The notes below the pieces were generated by a model that was not told the origin of the DNA, made no database searches, and saw only the letters and a list, made by a program, of their open reading frames with translations. The position numbers and the translations under genes are program-made. 23,434 nt of DNA from Ophiothrix spiculata. Its lineage: Eukaryota > Echinodermata > Ophiuroidea > Amphilepidida > Ophiotrichidae. Shown here piece after piece: positions 9,488 to 19,622 of the stretch (position 1 is the stretch's first letter; every line of letters begins with the position of its first letter). The stretch is from assembly GCA_000969725.1 (NCBI GenBank), contig JXSR01S072746.1; one strand, 5' to 3'.

Positions 9488-9943
9488 CAGCGTTCGAAAT
9501 TCTGGTTGTCCGGTTGTCCGGGACAACCAAATCTAGTGCCGGACAACCTTAATTAATGCAATGGTTGTCCGGCGGACAACCATAATTTTTCAAAGTCAAA
9601 TAAACATACTTCTTAGCATGTTTTTTTCAAAACTGGAACTTTCGATAAAATTGTAAAATTTTTGAGCATTTTTCTTCAATTCCCTGATCGCCGTAAAAAT
9701 ATGACTTTTTATCAATTTGCTGTTGAAAAAAATAGAAGTAGGTAGGTGTCTCGTAGTTGTCTGTGCGCCTGGGAGACCATTTTTTGCTTGTCAGTTTTGA
9801 AAAGCTACGTCAAAAAAATTTGGAGATACCTTTTTGAGTCTGGTGCCGCGCCTGACGGACAACCAAATTTCTAACGGACAACCAAAAATTACAACCTGGT
9901 TGTCCGTCGGACAACCATGATTTTTTCCTTAATTCGAGCGCTG
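9488..9943. mobile_element. hAT-type MITE with perfect 8-bp target duplication
   Basis: The element is flanked by identical 8-base copies of catcagag (9480-9487 and 9944-9951). Its terminal repeats are cagcgttcgaaatt and, reverse-complemented, CAGCGCTCGAATT. An 8-bp duplication with a CAGCG-type end is diagnostic of the hAT superfamily. Next to each end lie clustered copies of GGTTGTCC in both orientations, ten in all, several paired as palindromes such as ggttgtccggcggacaacc. Subterminal repeats of this kind bind transposase in known hAT elements. There is no coding capacity. Confidence 0.88.
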
Positions 9944-9951
9944 CATCAGAG

Positions 9952-10560
9952 TATCTTTAAATAAACCTAACTTTATGATTAGAACAAAATATTGACCAAA
10001 CATATTGTCCTTCCATACGTTTTGAAGTCCTGTTTTTAGAAGGGCAGTCAATTTTGCCGATTTTAGAAATGCCGGATTGCGAGTGCTAGTTATTTAGTGG
10101 TGTGCGCCCTACAGAACGAGTCAATATTAGTGCAGCAAAAATTGTGACTTAGCATGTGACTTAACAAAATGCATTCTGGGAATAATAATTGAATACGCTA
10201 TTACAAGAAAATCCCAACTCCAACAAAACTGTTTTTTGAGTTATACTGAAAAAACTGATTATCTTTTCATAGGAGATGCTCAACCAATCTTGTCATACAG
10301 AACTTCAAAAACTAAAACAATTTGACAGCATGTGTTTCATATATTGAACGTGTGCTAAATAGACACCACCACATGTATAATGAATTGAATGTATAATAAC
10401 TGACACAACCATGTGGATAACGTATTGAACACACTTCTAACAAACACATGACGAAAAACAATAGCTAACAATCTAAAAAAACAACAAAACAATAGTGGGT
10501 TTAAGTATATTGTGCGTATGTTTAGCTCTATACAGTGATGTGAGACAGAGCAGTATTTTA
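9952..10560. other. Unannotated stretch
   Basis: It holds a loose direct repeat (atattgaacgtgtgctaa at about 10340 and gtattgaacacacttctaa at about 10421) and otherwise anonymous sequence. A 93-codon minus-strand frame (10355-10636) and an overlapping plus-strand frame are not recognisable as proteins. Confidence 0.4.
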
Positions 10561-10812
10561 GGCTTGGCGTCCAAAGACATTCACTCACCATACCAAGAAA
10601 ACTTCGTTCCAATGGGAAGCGACATTCGCTTAACAAAATTCACAACATGCGCTATACTTCATATTGAATTAACGCGATCTTCGCTCCGAATATTCTTAGG
10701 TTTGTATATTCAATAATCATAGCACTACAACATGCGAGAGTAACATTCGCTTTCATCGGTTGAAATGATGTTTGCGCAATTAGAGAGCGACATTCTTTCT
10801 TTCTTTCTCCCT
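10561..10812. repeat. Cluster of AGCGACATTCGCT-like palindromic motifs
   Basis: Variants of the imperfect palindrome aagcga-cat-tcgctt occur near 10575, 10618, 10738 and 10785, and again beyond the SINE near 11215, 11246, 11258 and 11277. The 20-base stretch around ggcttggcgtccaaagac (10561) also recurs in inverted orientation at 11285-11303. This suggests that both sides of the SINE belong to one older repeat that the SINE interrupted. Confidence 0.4.
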
Positions 10813-10874
10813 ATATAGTGCAGCCTTCATGATATTGAAGATAAACGCACTGCGGATTTTGAAGTCCAGAATTG

Positions 10875-11213
10875 TTTGACCGAAACGGGGTTGGGAACAG
10901 TCAGGGGTAGAATACCCTACTCTTTACGATACTGACTGCGATTACATGTACAGGTATGACTCTTCTGTACATGGGACCGACGGCTTTACATCCCTCCGAA
11001 GGACGACGATCTCTCATGAAATATTTACCCAACTCTAAATACTTCATGCTAGGAGCGGAGTAGAACTAGAATATCTGCCCAATGCTGCCACTAAGTCAGA
11101 TAAAGGTCTAAGCAAAGATTCCGAGATTCCATTCCGGCAAGTGCCCTCACCGGGAATCGAACCCGGGCCCAATGCGTGTAAGGCGAGATCGCTAACCACT
11201 ACACTACGGCGCC
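10875..11213 (-). mobile_element. tRNA-derived SINE with conserved core domain
   Basis: Read on the minus strand, it begins with a tRNA-Val-like head (11142-11213). The pol III A box is TAGTGTAGTGG (complement of 11196-11206), the anticodon-position sequence is TAC, and the B box is GGTTCGATTCC (complement of 11153-11163). A tRNA-unrelated body follows, with the segment TCCTTCGGAGGGATGTAAAG and CCGTCGGTCCC (10967-11007). I recognise this as a central domain shared by SINEs of many invertebrates. The acceptor stem no longer pairs, so it is not a working tRNA. The 3' end, near cccaaccccg, is approximate and I could not find a target duplication. Confidence 0.85.
11153..11206 (-). promoter_or_regulatory. 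Internal RNA polymerase III promoter (A and B boxes) of the SINE
   Basis: The A box TAGTGTAGTGG at 11196-11206 and B box GGTTCGATTCC at 11153-11163 (both minus strand) are close to consensus and spaced as in a tRNA. The copy after the gap carries the same boxes at 11968-11978 and 11925-11935. Confidence 0.75.
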
Positions 11214-11462
11214 CCATTCGCTCTTCGGTTTAGGGAATATGTCAGAGTGAATATCAAGAGCAAATGTCACTCAGCTGAGCAAATATCTTTGGACGCCAAG
11301 CCTTCCCTATCTGAAACAATATTGAAGGAATATCTTTCTTCAGGTGATGGCAAAGAATTAAAAGACAGTCTATATTGGGATTTGTTCCATGGAGTGCCTT
11401 TCTTTATTTTTAAGCAATTGCATAATTGCTGTTATTCAAATGCTGTATTAAGCATCAGTTGA
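11211..11462 (+). other. Unrecognised open frame next to the SINE
   Basis: A plus-strand frame runs from the SINE edge to a stop at 11460-11462. It includes EYVRVNIKSKCHSAEQISLD and SLSETILKEYLSSGDGKELK, followed by a hydrophobic end. An AATAAA lies just past the stop (11471-11476), so it could be a terminal exon. No family is recognisable and there is no methionine start near the beginning; the first part reads into SINE sequence. It is most likely chance or a repeat remnant. Confidence 0.2.
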
Positions 11463-11762
11463 TAATTTCAATAAATGTTGTCTAAACCCCTCAACAGAAA
11501 TATCACCGATGTCAATCAAGTAACAAATTACTTTGTAACAAGGGGCAGGTGTGTCAAAGCATATGTAGAAAAACAACTATCAATTGACATACCCACATGA
11601 CAGCCAAAGGTTTCAATTATATTACATCCCTATAAACAGAACAAAATTAACAAGTATTTTTCAATTTGTTTGTTTGAATGTCAAGTCTTTTAAAACACTC
11701 CCTGGCTGTCACTTGGTGGGCAGTTTTATTGTATATTATCCTTTCTAGTATTAAGAAGAAAT

Positions 11763-11812
11763 NNNNNNNNNNNNNNNNNNNNNNNNNNNNNNNNNNNNNN
11801 NNNNNNNNNNNN
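11763..11812. other. Assembly gap of 50 N
   Basis: A run of exactly 50 N is a conventional placeholder. Given the identical flanks, the true gap is probably negative (an overlap). Confidence 0.99.
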
Positions 11813-12534
11813 ACTTCATGCTAGGAGCGGAGTAGAACTAGAATATCTGCCCAATGCTGCCACTAAGTCAGATAAAGGTCTAAGCAAAGATTCCGAGATT
11901 CCATTCCGGCAAGTGCCCTCACCGGGAATCGAACCCGGGCCCAATGCGTGTAAGGCGAGATCGCTAACCACTACACTACGGCGCCCCATTCGCTCTTCGG
12001 TTTAGGGAATATGTCAGAGTGAATATCAAGAGCAAATGTCACTCAGCTGAGCAAATATCTTTGGACGCCAAGCCTTCCCTATCTGAAACAATATTGAAGG
12101 AATATCTTTCTTCAGGTGATGGCAAAGAATTAAAAGACAGTCTATATTGGGATTTGTTCCATGGAGTGCCTTTCTTTATTTTTAAGCAATTGCATAATTG
12201 CTGTTATTCAAATGCTGTATTAAGCATCAGTTGATAATTTCAATAAATGTTGTCTAAACCCCTCAACAGAAATATCACCGATGTCAATCAAGTAACAAAT
12301 TACTTTGTAACAAGGGGCAGGTGTGTCAAAGCATATGTAGAAAAACAACTATCAATTGACATACCCACATGACAGCCAAAGGTTTCAATTATATTACATC
12401 CCTATAAACAGAACAAAATTAACAAGTATTTTTCAATTTGTTTGTTTGAATGTCAAGTCTTTTAAAACACTCCCTGGCTGTCACTTGGTGGGCAGTTTTA
12501 TTGTATATTATCCTTTCTAGTATTAAGAAGAAAT
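11813..12534. repeat. Contig-end overlap, right copy
   Basis: This repeats 11041-11762. It contains a second, probably artefactual, 5' part of the SINE (11813-11985, minus strand, without the core domain) and a second copy of the 71-codon frame (12019-12234). Confidence 0.95.
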
Positions 12535-13243
12535 CCATATGTTTCACTCAAGACCTTGCATTAAGAGATACAAATCAAATTCACTCACACAAACAACATG
12601 TTTGCTGTAAATAAAAGAATTTGGTACTTTGAAACTGTCAATATTCTTGTGGCATGATAAGAAATCTTGGGGCAGTGCACTTAAATGGTCAATGTTTACA
12701 TAAAAAACAAGATTTACTACATAAAGTGAATAAAAAAGATGGTCAATACTTTCGGAACTGATAATTTCAACAAGACTGGACATGTAGAAATGTTCTTTAA
12801 AAACAAAATTTGTATTTACTTAAACGTCTTGTATTTAAAAAAAAATAGCACAAGTCGATGATATATCAAATACCACCTTTAAAATGATCTATTAGAATAT
12901 GTTATAAGTTCCTTAGTGCCATACTTACTTAAATATCTATGGGGGAAAGGATCTTAGACCTAGCATGAAAATTATATGTATGTTAGAAAATAATTCAAAA
13001 ATATTATTTAATTCATGATTTTGATGTACATTTTGCATTTAAAATCTGACTTAAATCACACTTATAAAAGCTGAGGACACTGTGTCAACAGAAGGCAGAT
13101 GAGAGTTGTAAAATGCATCAAAAATCATTGTAATGCATTCTTAATAATCATGTATAATATCAAATTGTTTGACATTAATAAGAAGCTGATACTACTTAAA
13201 ATGTCTCAAGGTTAAACAAACGCATGGTCAGTTTTGGTATCTG
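12535..13243. other. Unannotated AT-rich stretch
   Basis: This is unique-looking AT-rich DNA. A 79-codon minus-strand frame (12544-12783) has no recognisable features. No RNA or repeat structure is visible. Confidence 0.45.
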
Positions 13244-13246
13244 TAA

Positions 13247-13531
13247 GGGTGAAAACATAGTCGGCCTCCAAACAAAATTTTTACTACCAAACATTTGGTT
13301 GCGACGTCAAAATGACTAGTGACTCCAAATAAAATAACTTCCAACACCGAGTTGAGACCAAATAAAATTTCACGCTAGATTGCACATGTATCGAATTGCC
13401 ACATACATTGCACCAAATGTTTGTTATCGGTTCTGGTTCATACTTTAAATTCAATGGCAAATATTTGGTGAGGTCACCACCAAATCTTTGATAGCGAAAA
13501 TTTTGTTTGTAGGCCGACTATGTTTTCAGTC
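13247..13531. mobile_element. PIF/Harbinger-type MITE with TAA target duplication
   Basis: The terminal inverted repeats are gggtgaaaacatagtcggcc and, reverse-complemented, GACTGAAAACATAGTCGGCC, continuing with CAAACAAAATTTT for about 50 bases in all. Each end is flanked by TAA (13244-13246 and 13532-13534). A three-base TWA duplication is the mark of PIF/Harbinger. The 285-bp element has no open frame. Confidence 0.82.
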
Positions 13532-13534
13532 TAA

Positions 13535-13802
13535 CTTCCAAACAACAACATACCAAACTACAAACAGTCTCAGTTATACAACACTAATGTACTTATGTTT
13601 CTTAATGGTGAACATCTCTACAGCATGTACACATTACATTCAAGGGCATGTAAACTGTGTTAATGGGAAATAGTGGCGACTTAACAACATCTGCAATGTA
13701 TTCCAGGAAGGAAGAAATCTACTTGCTCATTTCTCATCTTTTTAATTACAGTTCATATAAATATGGCAACAGTTTGTACAGGTTTTATGTGTTAGGTACA
13801 TA
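13535..13802. other. Short unannotated spacer
   Basis: Ordinary AT-rich sequence between two mobile elements, with nothing recognisable. Confidence 0.4.
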
Positions 13803-13877
13803 ACGCTGTACGTAGATTTTTTTTTTGATAGCCACTGGCTCCCACAGATAAAAATTTGGTCGCCAGCAATTTTGCAA

Positions 13878-14048
13878 CTAAATTTCAACTTCACCCATAT
13901 CTTCGTCGCCCATATCTTCAGCTTGTTGTTGTCCAGCTTGTTCAGTTTCTACCGCCCGACGTTTCCCGAAAAAGTCCAATATGGATTTGTCACTACTGTT
14001 ACGACCCAAAACAAGGATCAAGGTCAGAATTAACCTTTCGGGTTCGAG
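13878..14048 (-). pseudogene. C-terminal open frame inside the 13803-15388 element
   Basis: On the minus strand a pyrimidine-rich CTTTGCTTTTAG, like a 3' splice site, is followed by a 57-codon frame (stop included) ending at TAG (13878-13880). It contains DKSILDFFGKRRAVETEQ, a Gln/Ala stretch and an acidic end (AEDMGDEDMGEVEI). The SILDFFGKR part resembles the short FF-K motif found near an end of several transposase-derived proteins, and also resembles PCNA-binding (PIP) peptides, though the first Gln is replaced by Asp. Base composition is richer in G and C than the surroundings. I take it as a remnant of the element's own protein; the family is not identified. Confidence 0.4.
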
Positions 14049-14075
14049 CTAAAAGCAAAGCAAGAATAAATACAC

Positions 14076-14981
14076 TGTAAGTCAGGATTTTATCAAATAA
14101 ACAAACAATTTATTTACACAAACAATTTAACAGTGTAACTGTCTTATCTACGGTTTTGTTTACTCACGAGTGGCTTCTGACTTGAACAAGCTAGCTAATA
14201 ATATTCCACGGTAAAGTCCTTTATGACATCTGTACAAATGTCCACAAATCCAGATCCGAAACGGTACAAAATGTCCGATAACTCCTTCCGAATAATGATA
14301 AATATCAGTCAATATAAAAGTCGTCTTCTTGCAATCTCAAACTCCTTGTCCACAGTTAATATAAAATCGATTCACGATTCAGCGACTAAACTTCTCCACT
14401 ATAACAGCTATGCATAAAGTACTCCAAAAAGTTCCCAAAACTCCATCCACTCTTCCTTTATCTTCTCTAAAATATCTCAATGATATAACTTCAATAGCTG
14501 ACTAAAGTAATAGCTAACTTCAAAGCTGACTGACCTAATAGCTTCCCATAGCAGACAAAGTAAACTGACCCCTTCTCTCAAAAGCCATCTCTTTTTATAC
14601 CACTTTAACTTTCTCTTGAAAATCCTCCTTTTATCCACACCATTCTAGTACACATAATAAATTTCATCATAATATTTACAGAACATTCTAGGTCAATCTT
14701 CACTCATAAGCAACTTGGGGATTCCCCATGTAACCATGGTAACAGTCAATCATACTGTACTTGTTTACATGCATCGCACAATAGAATACCTGAAAAGTCC
14801 AACACACCACACACATGATTGACAGCTAAACAAAAGAGCTATTATGTTTCAAGTAGATCAACTTCCTATCAGCCCATTGTGTTGCATAACAGATTGGCCA
14901 CTCACATACCATGTCTGACCCATGGTACTGCTTTACTCAAAACTTCACATTAATGAATTACATATTCAGGGGCCTGTAACA
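14076..14981 (-). mobile_element. Candidate solo LTR of a retrotransposon
   Basis: Read on the minus strand, it begins TGTTACAGGCCCC and ends CCTGACTTACA, giving TGT...ACA termini. A TATA box (TATAAAAAG, complement of about 14592-14600) and a downstream AATAAA (complement of 14109-14114) lie in the order expected for U3-R-U5. It is about 906 bases with no coding sequence. The target duplication is ambiguous: the 5-base acact occurs at both junctions (14072-14076 and 14979-14983) but overlaps the termini. It sits inside the 13803-15388 element and is therefore younger. Confidence 0.5.
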
Positions 14982-15388
14982 CTACGATGATTTGTCACTC
15001 AAATATCGGCCTTGACAGAAGTTTGTCAAAACTTTATCCACGTGCGTTGAATATTCATTGCAAAAACAGGTCATGACGTGATCGTACATCCTGTATATGA
15101 AACTCATTCATTAATATGCACTAAATCTGATTGCGCGAGTCGGGTGATTTTCTGAGCCTGCTAGCAAGCAAATAAATTTTGGTATATTTTCGCCGAATTT
15201 AGTTCAATTTCTTGTCTGTTAAGCTTACTGAATGGAGATTTATATGCAGTTTTTAAAATAAGGTTGGTTTTACTTGGCGACAATATGTCATATTTTCAGG
15301 TCGCAAATGATGCACGTGTATAAAAAGTTGATCGCATTTGTGAAAAAATGATCGCCAATGCGACCAAAACGGTCGCTATGTACAGCGT

Positions 15389-17638
15389 TGCCAATGATGC
15401 AACTTTCCACAAAAGTAAACCACAATATTTACAAGAAACAGAGAAACACATAAATAGAAATAGTCAACAATTACCTGCTCATTCTGAAACAAAACTAGTC
15501 TTTTATCTTAAATTTTGAAATATGGCAAAGACAGTTCAGGAAATGAGTATCATATTCAACATTTAATTTGCTAGCAGAAAATTATATTTTATATGGCCTA
15601 CATAAGTCTTTGAAGAGTTGGATTAAAAAACACAGTTCATAAAGTTAGTGGGTATACTCAGCCTTAACACATCATCAAGTCTTTTTAAATGTCTTAAGAC
15701 ACATTCATTTTTAGTACAATATTTTTTTTTCAAATTGCCTATTTCAGCATTCATTATCAAACAACTCATAGCATAATGACAGGCAAAGGTCACTTATCTA
15801 ACCTTATATTGCACCCTTGAATCCCAACATCATATCTTGAAATTCACTATATCTTCGGCTCAAATAAAAAGTTCATTCCATGATACTAACTCCAAAAACC
15901 CAAAAGTCATGGCACAACAAAATTAGTTAAATGTCAAAACCAATATCCTAACTGATGACTTGTCTAGCTTGATCAGGTATAGCATTGTCACACATTACAA
16001 ACCGGTAGTGGGGTAATAACAATCATTTTCTCCTACAGTGCCATTATTATATGTATCATCTCAAATAACCACACACAAATCCCTGCCAATTACTTTTTCC
16101 AAATCTCCTGCAACACAAACCAAATATATTTGCCATCTCAGCCAGACACGGTATTACCCAATTTATCAACTTGCTGTCTCACATTGTACACAATATAGAT
16201 AATGTTACCAAATTTGGCAAACGTGGAAGTAGGACGCTTTTTAAATTAGGGTAAATCACAGGCCTTAAACTTCTTTGTCACATGCAAGGGTGAAACTGCT
16301 GATGTTTAAATCAACAAAAAAGAAAAGGCTTTTGACCTAAATCTGCTTAAAGTAATTATTTATTAATGATTCAAATCATGATGAGCTAATAAATATTAAG
16401 GACTTTGAAACTCTGGTATTTCATTGTGAGCATTCCAATCTAAACATACTTGAAGGGAGACATTGAAACTATCTGTTCATTGCAATTCATAACTATGAAT
16501 AATTATCTTCTTTGACTAATGCAAAGAACACATAATGAAAACAACTCCAAAGTTCTGTTAAGTTTGACAACATACAGAAAATGAATTGTAACTTAGATAC
16601 TTTATTGAATAGGAAATCTAAACATGTTTGATTCATACCCTTATCAAATCTTGCGCTATCCTATACTTTGATTGACAGGCCTCTTTTGTGCGGCAAAATT
16701 AAATCAATACTTCTTTTGTCATTTACGATTTATTTTACGAAGTCCTTTTTCAAAGAAGTCACACTTGGTTATAATCATTTTTGTTTTGTTTTTTTGTTTG
16801 CTTTCAGTTTTGTTTTGTTTTTTTCAAAAAATTATTTTGTCATCTAACTTTAATTCATGATGAAACATCAGACTCACCCTTTGTATTAATGAACCACAAG
16901 ATTTCATATTCTTTTACATTTTGTATTTCACCTGAAATCACTTGCATTTTAAAGTCAAATGCAGAAGTAAATACAAAAAACACAAGGCATTATGTAGAAC
17001 TCTTTTGATTCAATTCAAAATAGATTGAGTATAGATAAATAAGACAATATTTAAGCAAAAAATGAAAAATTAGAATTCTAGGACTTGTGTTTTCAGAGGT
17101 GTGAGCACAAAAGCACACACCTAAAATGAACTTGAGATGTGCAAATTTCAGCAAAAACACACACCTAAATATCCAGAAAAGTGCTTTTTGTAGCACATTA
17201 GGGCTCTGTCACACATCACAAAATGTACGAATAACGTGTGACGGAATCTTTAGGTACTTTAAAGAAGCAAGGTCTGGCATCCTCGAAAATCTTGCAAAGT
17301 GAGTCACTTGTGAAATAGACCATTTGTGACCTGCTCCCATAAAGTCCCCAGAGTATTTCTTGAGTTACAGCTCCATGAACATGCCACAAATCAATAGAAA
17401 ACAATAGAATTTTCAAGGGAAATATTGATAATTCATGGACAAAAAGTTGAGCAATGTTGATATGTGATACATCATTTTTAAAGCTTGTAATTTCAACATT
17501 TTTAATATGGACAAATCAGAAAAATTATTTTCCTGACTTTGTCTGGGTTTCGTGGAAGCAGGTAACATTTGTTAACTCAGCAAAGATGATTATCCAATAA
17601 GATAGCAAACTATGCTATATAATTGTAAAAACAGACAA
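15389..17638. other. Long AT-rich stretch without recognisable features
   Basis: Over 2.2 kb I see no gene, RNA or inverted-repeat element. Minor points are a T/G-rich low-complexity tract at 16770-16830 and a direct repeat of gcacacaccta / acacacaccta near 17110-17165. Open frames of 60-75 codons here look like chance in AT-rich DNA. Confidence 0.5.
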
Positions 17639-17640
17639 TA

Positions 17641-17891
17641 TGCTATTATTGGAGTCATTAAATTTCCTACAAATCATGAAATTTTGAACGCAACAAATGC
17701 GTACAGTTAACAAGTGTCTCGCCTCACGCAGTACGAAAGACTTTTCTTTTCACGCAATGGCCGCGTCAAGCAACCAATCAAGATACGCCGCTGCGCATTT
17801 TCATTACCGATGCGTAGTCGCACACGCTCTCATCATACGCACCCTGCAGATTTGATTTGTAGGAAATTTAATGATTCCAATAATAATAGCA
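17641..17891. mobile_element. TA-flanked MITE with a CpG-richer centre
   Basis: The left repeat is tgctattattggagtcatta, then aatttcctacaaatc. The right, reverse-complemented, is TGCTATTATTATTGGAATCA, then TTAAATTTCCTACAAATC. TA flanks both ends (17639-17640 and 17892-17893). The centre (about 17700-17845) is clearly richer in CpG than the surrounding DNA. The TA duplication suggests a Tc1/mariner-type element. Confidence 0.78.
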
Positions 17892-17944
17892 TAAATTGCT
17901 TTCATTCAATTTAGGGCACAATTGTATTTGAGTGATTCTCATAA

Positions 17945-18199
17945 GGCCAAAAAAAAATTGTTGTGTTGCCCTCAGCGACCGACCCTATTCAAAAAAAAAA
18001 AAAACAGGGGCGGGAAAACACCCAATTTTGCTCAGGTGTTTTTTGAGAAAATATTTTGAAAATAGTGGAAAATACACCCAAATTTCATAATTTAGGTGCT
18101 TTTAAAAAAAATATTTAAAAAAATATTATTTTCCGACCGAACGACTCATTTTTTCAGAAATTCCACTTGAGGGCAACACAACAAATTTTTTTCTTGGCC
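17945..18199. mobile_element. PIF/Harbinger-type MITE with TAA duplication
   Basis: The inverted repeats start GGCCAAAAAAAAATTGTTGT on the left and GGCCAAGAAAAAAATTTGTT on the right (reverse-complemented), both continuing GTGTTGCCCTCA. TAA lies outside each end (17942-17944 and 18200-18202). The 255-bp element also has internal A-tracts and has no coding capacity. Confidence 0.82.
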
Positions 18200-18202
18200 T
18201 AA

Positions 18203-18555
18203 TAGATAGGGGGACTGTTGTATCTGCAATTGGAACAATAATAGTCTAGATATTACATCCTTGTACATTTTGCAGACCACTTGTATCTGGCTTACTCCTT
18301 TGTATTTTTACAACAGTGAAGAGTTAACTAAAGAAAACAATGACATTTCACTGTTTCATCGCTTTAAGGTATCACTTAAAATTGGGTTGAGCACATAGAG
18401 ATATTAAAAGAAAACTTGACAGCTTATTACGATGTATTATGACACTTCACAACAAGGATATTAAAAATACAAGATGAGCCCAGGGAATGGAAATATTTTC
18501 TCTGCATCTTAATAGGTTATAACCATAAATATTACCAATAATTGGTCGCATGGAA
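18203..18555. other. Unannotated spacer before copy 2 of the large duplication
   Basis: Anonymous AT-rich DNA with no feature that I can support. Confidence 0.4.
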
Positions 18556-19140
18556 ACGCACGTCCCTTCTGGGAAAAATTCTAAATTGGTTATCATCATG
18601 GCCTCCCTGTTACAGTTTCCTTGCAGAGGCTTTTTTTATGAATTCTTGACTCCACATAGGATAAAATTATGATTACACTGAACCAAATGTTACAATAACA
18701 TATTAACGGTGGTTGCCTATATGACGGATTTGAAGAGATATTGGAAATGTCGTAATGATTTAATAAAATGCGATGTGTAGTGACAAGAATCATAAAAACT
18801 GCTCTTGAATATGGAAAGGGAAAAATGAACAATCGTACTATGATCAAGGGGAAGAGACCCTAAGGGGTGCTTTAAATATGTAGTGCACTTGACATGAATT
18901 TCTCAAATCTCAATTTAGCACATATTACATCATGATGAGTTTAAGAACCGCTCTCAGAGGCTCATAGAATCTGATATTTGAGTAAAGTGTTGTATGTTCA
19001 TAGCATAAAAGTATACCTTAGAAAATTGTTTGACACATGTGAAAATACTTCATTAAACAATAGATACTTATTCTGTCATTTTGAATTACCTAAATTTGAT
19101 GTAATATTTAATGAAAACTGAGAGTCTTACTATTTCAAAA
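18556..19140. repeat. Segmental duplication block A, copy 2
   Basis: This is the partner of 1-540. The match starts at acgcacgtcccttctggg and continues through tggaaatgtcgtaatgattt, gcacatattacatcatg and agaatctgatattt. The copy has drifted by substitutions and indels. Confidence 0.85.
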
Positions 19141-19272
19141 TATTGAATATATTTAGCTTCCTGGAAGCCAAAATAATTGATACTTAGTGTAGAATTTGGT
19201 AAATACAATGATTTACAAACATTTAGGCTTGCAGAGATGCCACTCATTGGTGTTCAAAAACTCTGAAATACT

Positions 19273-19622
19273 CATAGATTTAAAGGGGAGATACAAGGCA
19301 ATCCGCAAATTTTATTCCGGCATGGAGACAAAATTGGAGGTATTCGGGTATTTGCCGATAGCTTGCAGATGATGCATCGCACCTTGTCATAATGCGCGAA
19401 TATTGAAGCACGCACACACGCTTTGCATGCAGGTTGGCGTATCATTCGCGTAAAGTATTATTTGCGCAGGTTGTCTCTACGCGTAACTAAGTCTCGGCAC
19501 TCGGAGTTGATTTTGCCCCGAACCGAGTTGGACCCGAATACCCCCAATTTGAGCTCCATGGCTGACGACGCCATTACACAGGCTGGCATACAAAGCCTGG
19601 TATCTCCCCCTCTATATCTATG
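19273..19622. mobile_element. GC-richer inverted-repeat element inserted in copy 2
   Basis: The terminal repeats are catagatttaaaggggagat and, reverse-complemented, CATAGATATAGAGGGGGAGA, followed by TAC-AGGC. A second inner pair (ggtattcgggt on the left and its complement acccgaatacccc near 19533) strengthens the foldback. The middle is CpG-rich. The target duplication is uncertain. The overlapping 60-70-codon frames on both strands are by-products of the inverted symmetry. It is missing from copy 1. Confidence 0.65.

Larger units (their letters stand above)
11041..11762. repeat. Contig-end overlap, left copy
   Basis: These 722 bases, ending exactly at the N gap, recur at 11813-12534 starting exactly after the gap, with a constant offset of 772 and no difference visible by eye. 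That is the expected signature of two contigs that overlap but were not merged, not of biology. Confidence 0.95.
13803..15388. mobile_element. Inverted-repeat DNA element rich in GCGACC motifs, interrupted by a candidate LTR
   Basis: The ends are acgctgtacgtag (13803) and, reverse-complemented from 15388, ACGCTGTACATAG. Next to both ends lie GGTCGC/GCGACC-type motifs (ttggtcgccagcaa on the left; gcgaccaaaacggtcgct on the right). No target duplication is evident. The element is split by a candidate solo LTR at 14076-14981, leaving about 270 bases on the left, which contain a 57-codon minus-strand frame, and about 405 on the right. Confidence 0.55.

Noticed and set aside
10355-10716. Overlapping 93-codon (minus) and 73-codon (plus) frames as genes
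   Set aside because: They overlap antisense, match no family that I know, and contain the repeated palindromic motif.
11142-11213. Functional tRNA-Val gene (anticodon-position TAC)
   Set aside because: The A and B boxes are good, but the acceptor stem and most of the anticodon stem do not pair, and the sequence runs on into a SINE body. It is a tRNA-derived SINE head.
15455-15500. Nine-base micro-exon on the minus strand (TTTCAG|AATGAGCAG|GTAATT)
   Set aside because: The sites are ordinary in AT-rich DNA and there is no duplicate copy to support conservation.
16770-16830. TTTTG-rich tract as a regulatory array
   Set aside because: It is simple low-complexity sequence with no consistent unit.
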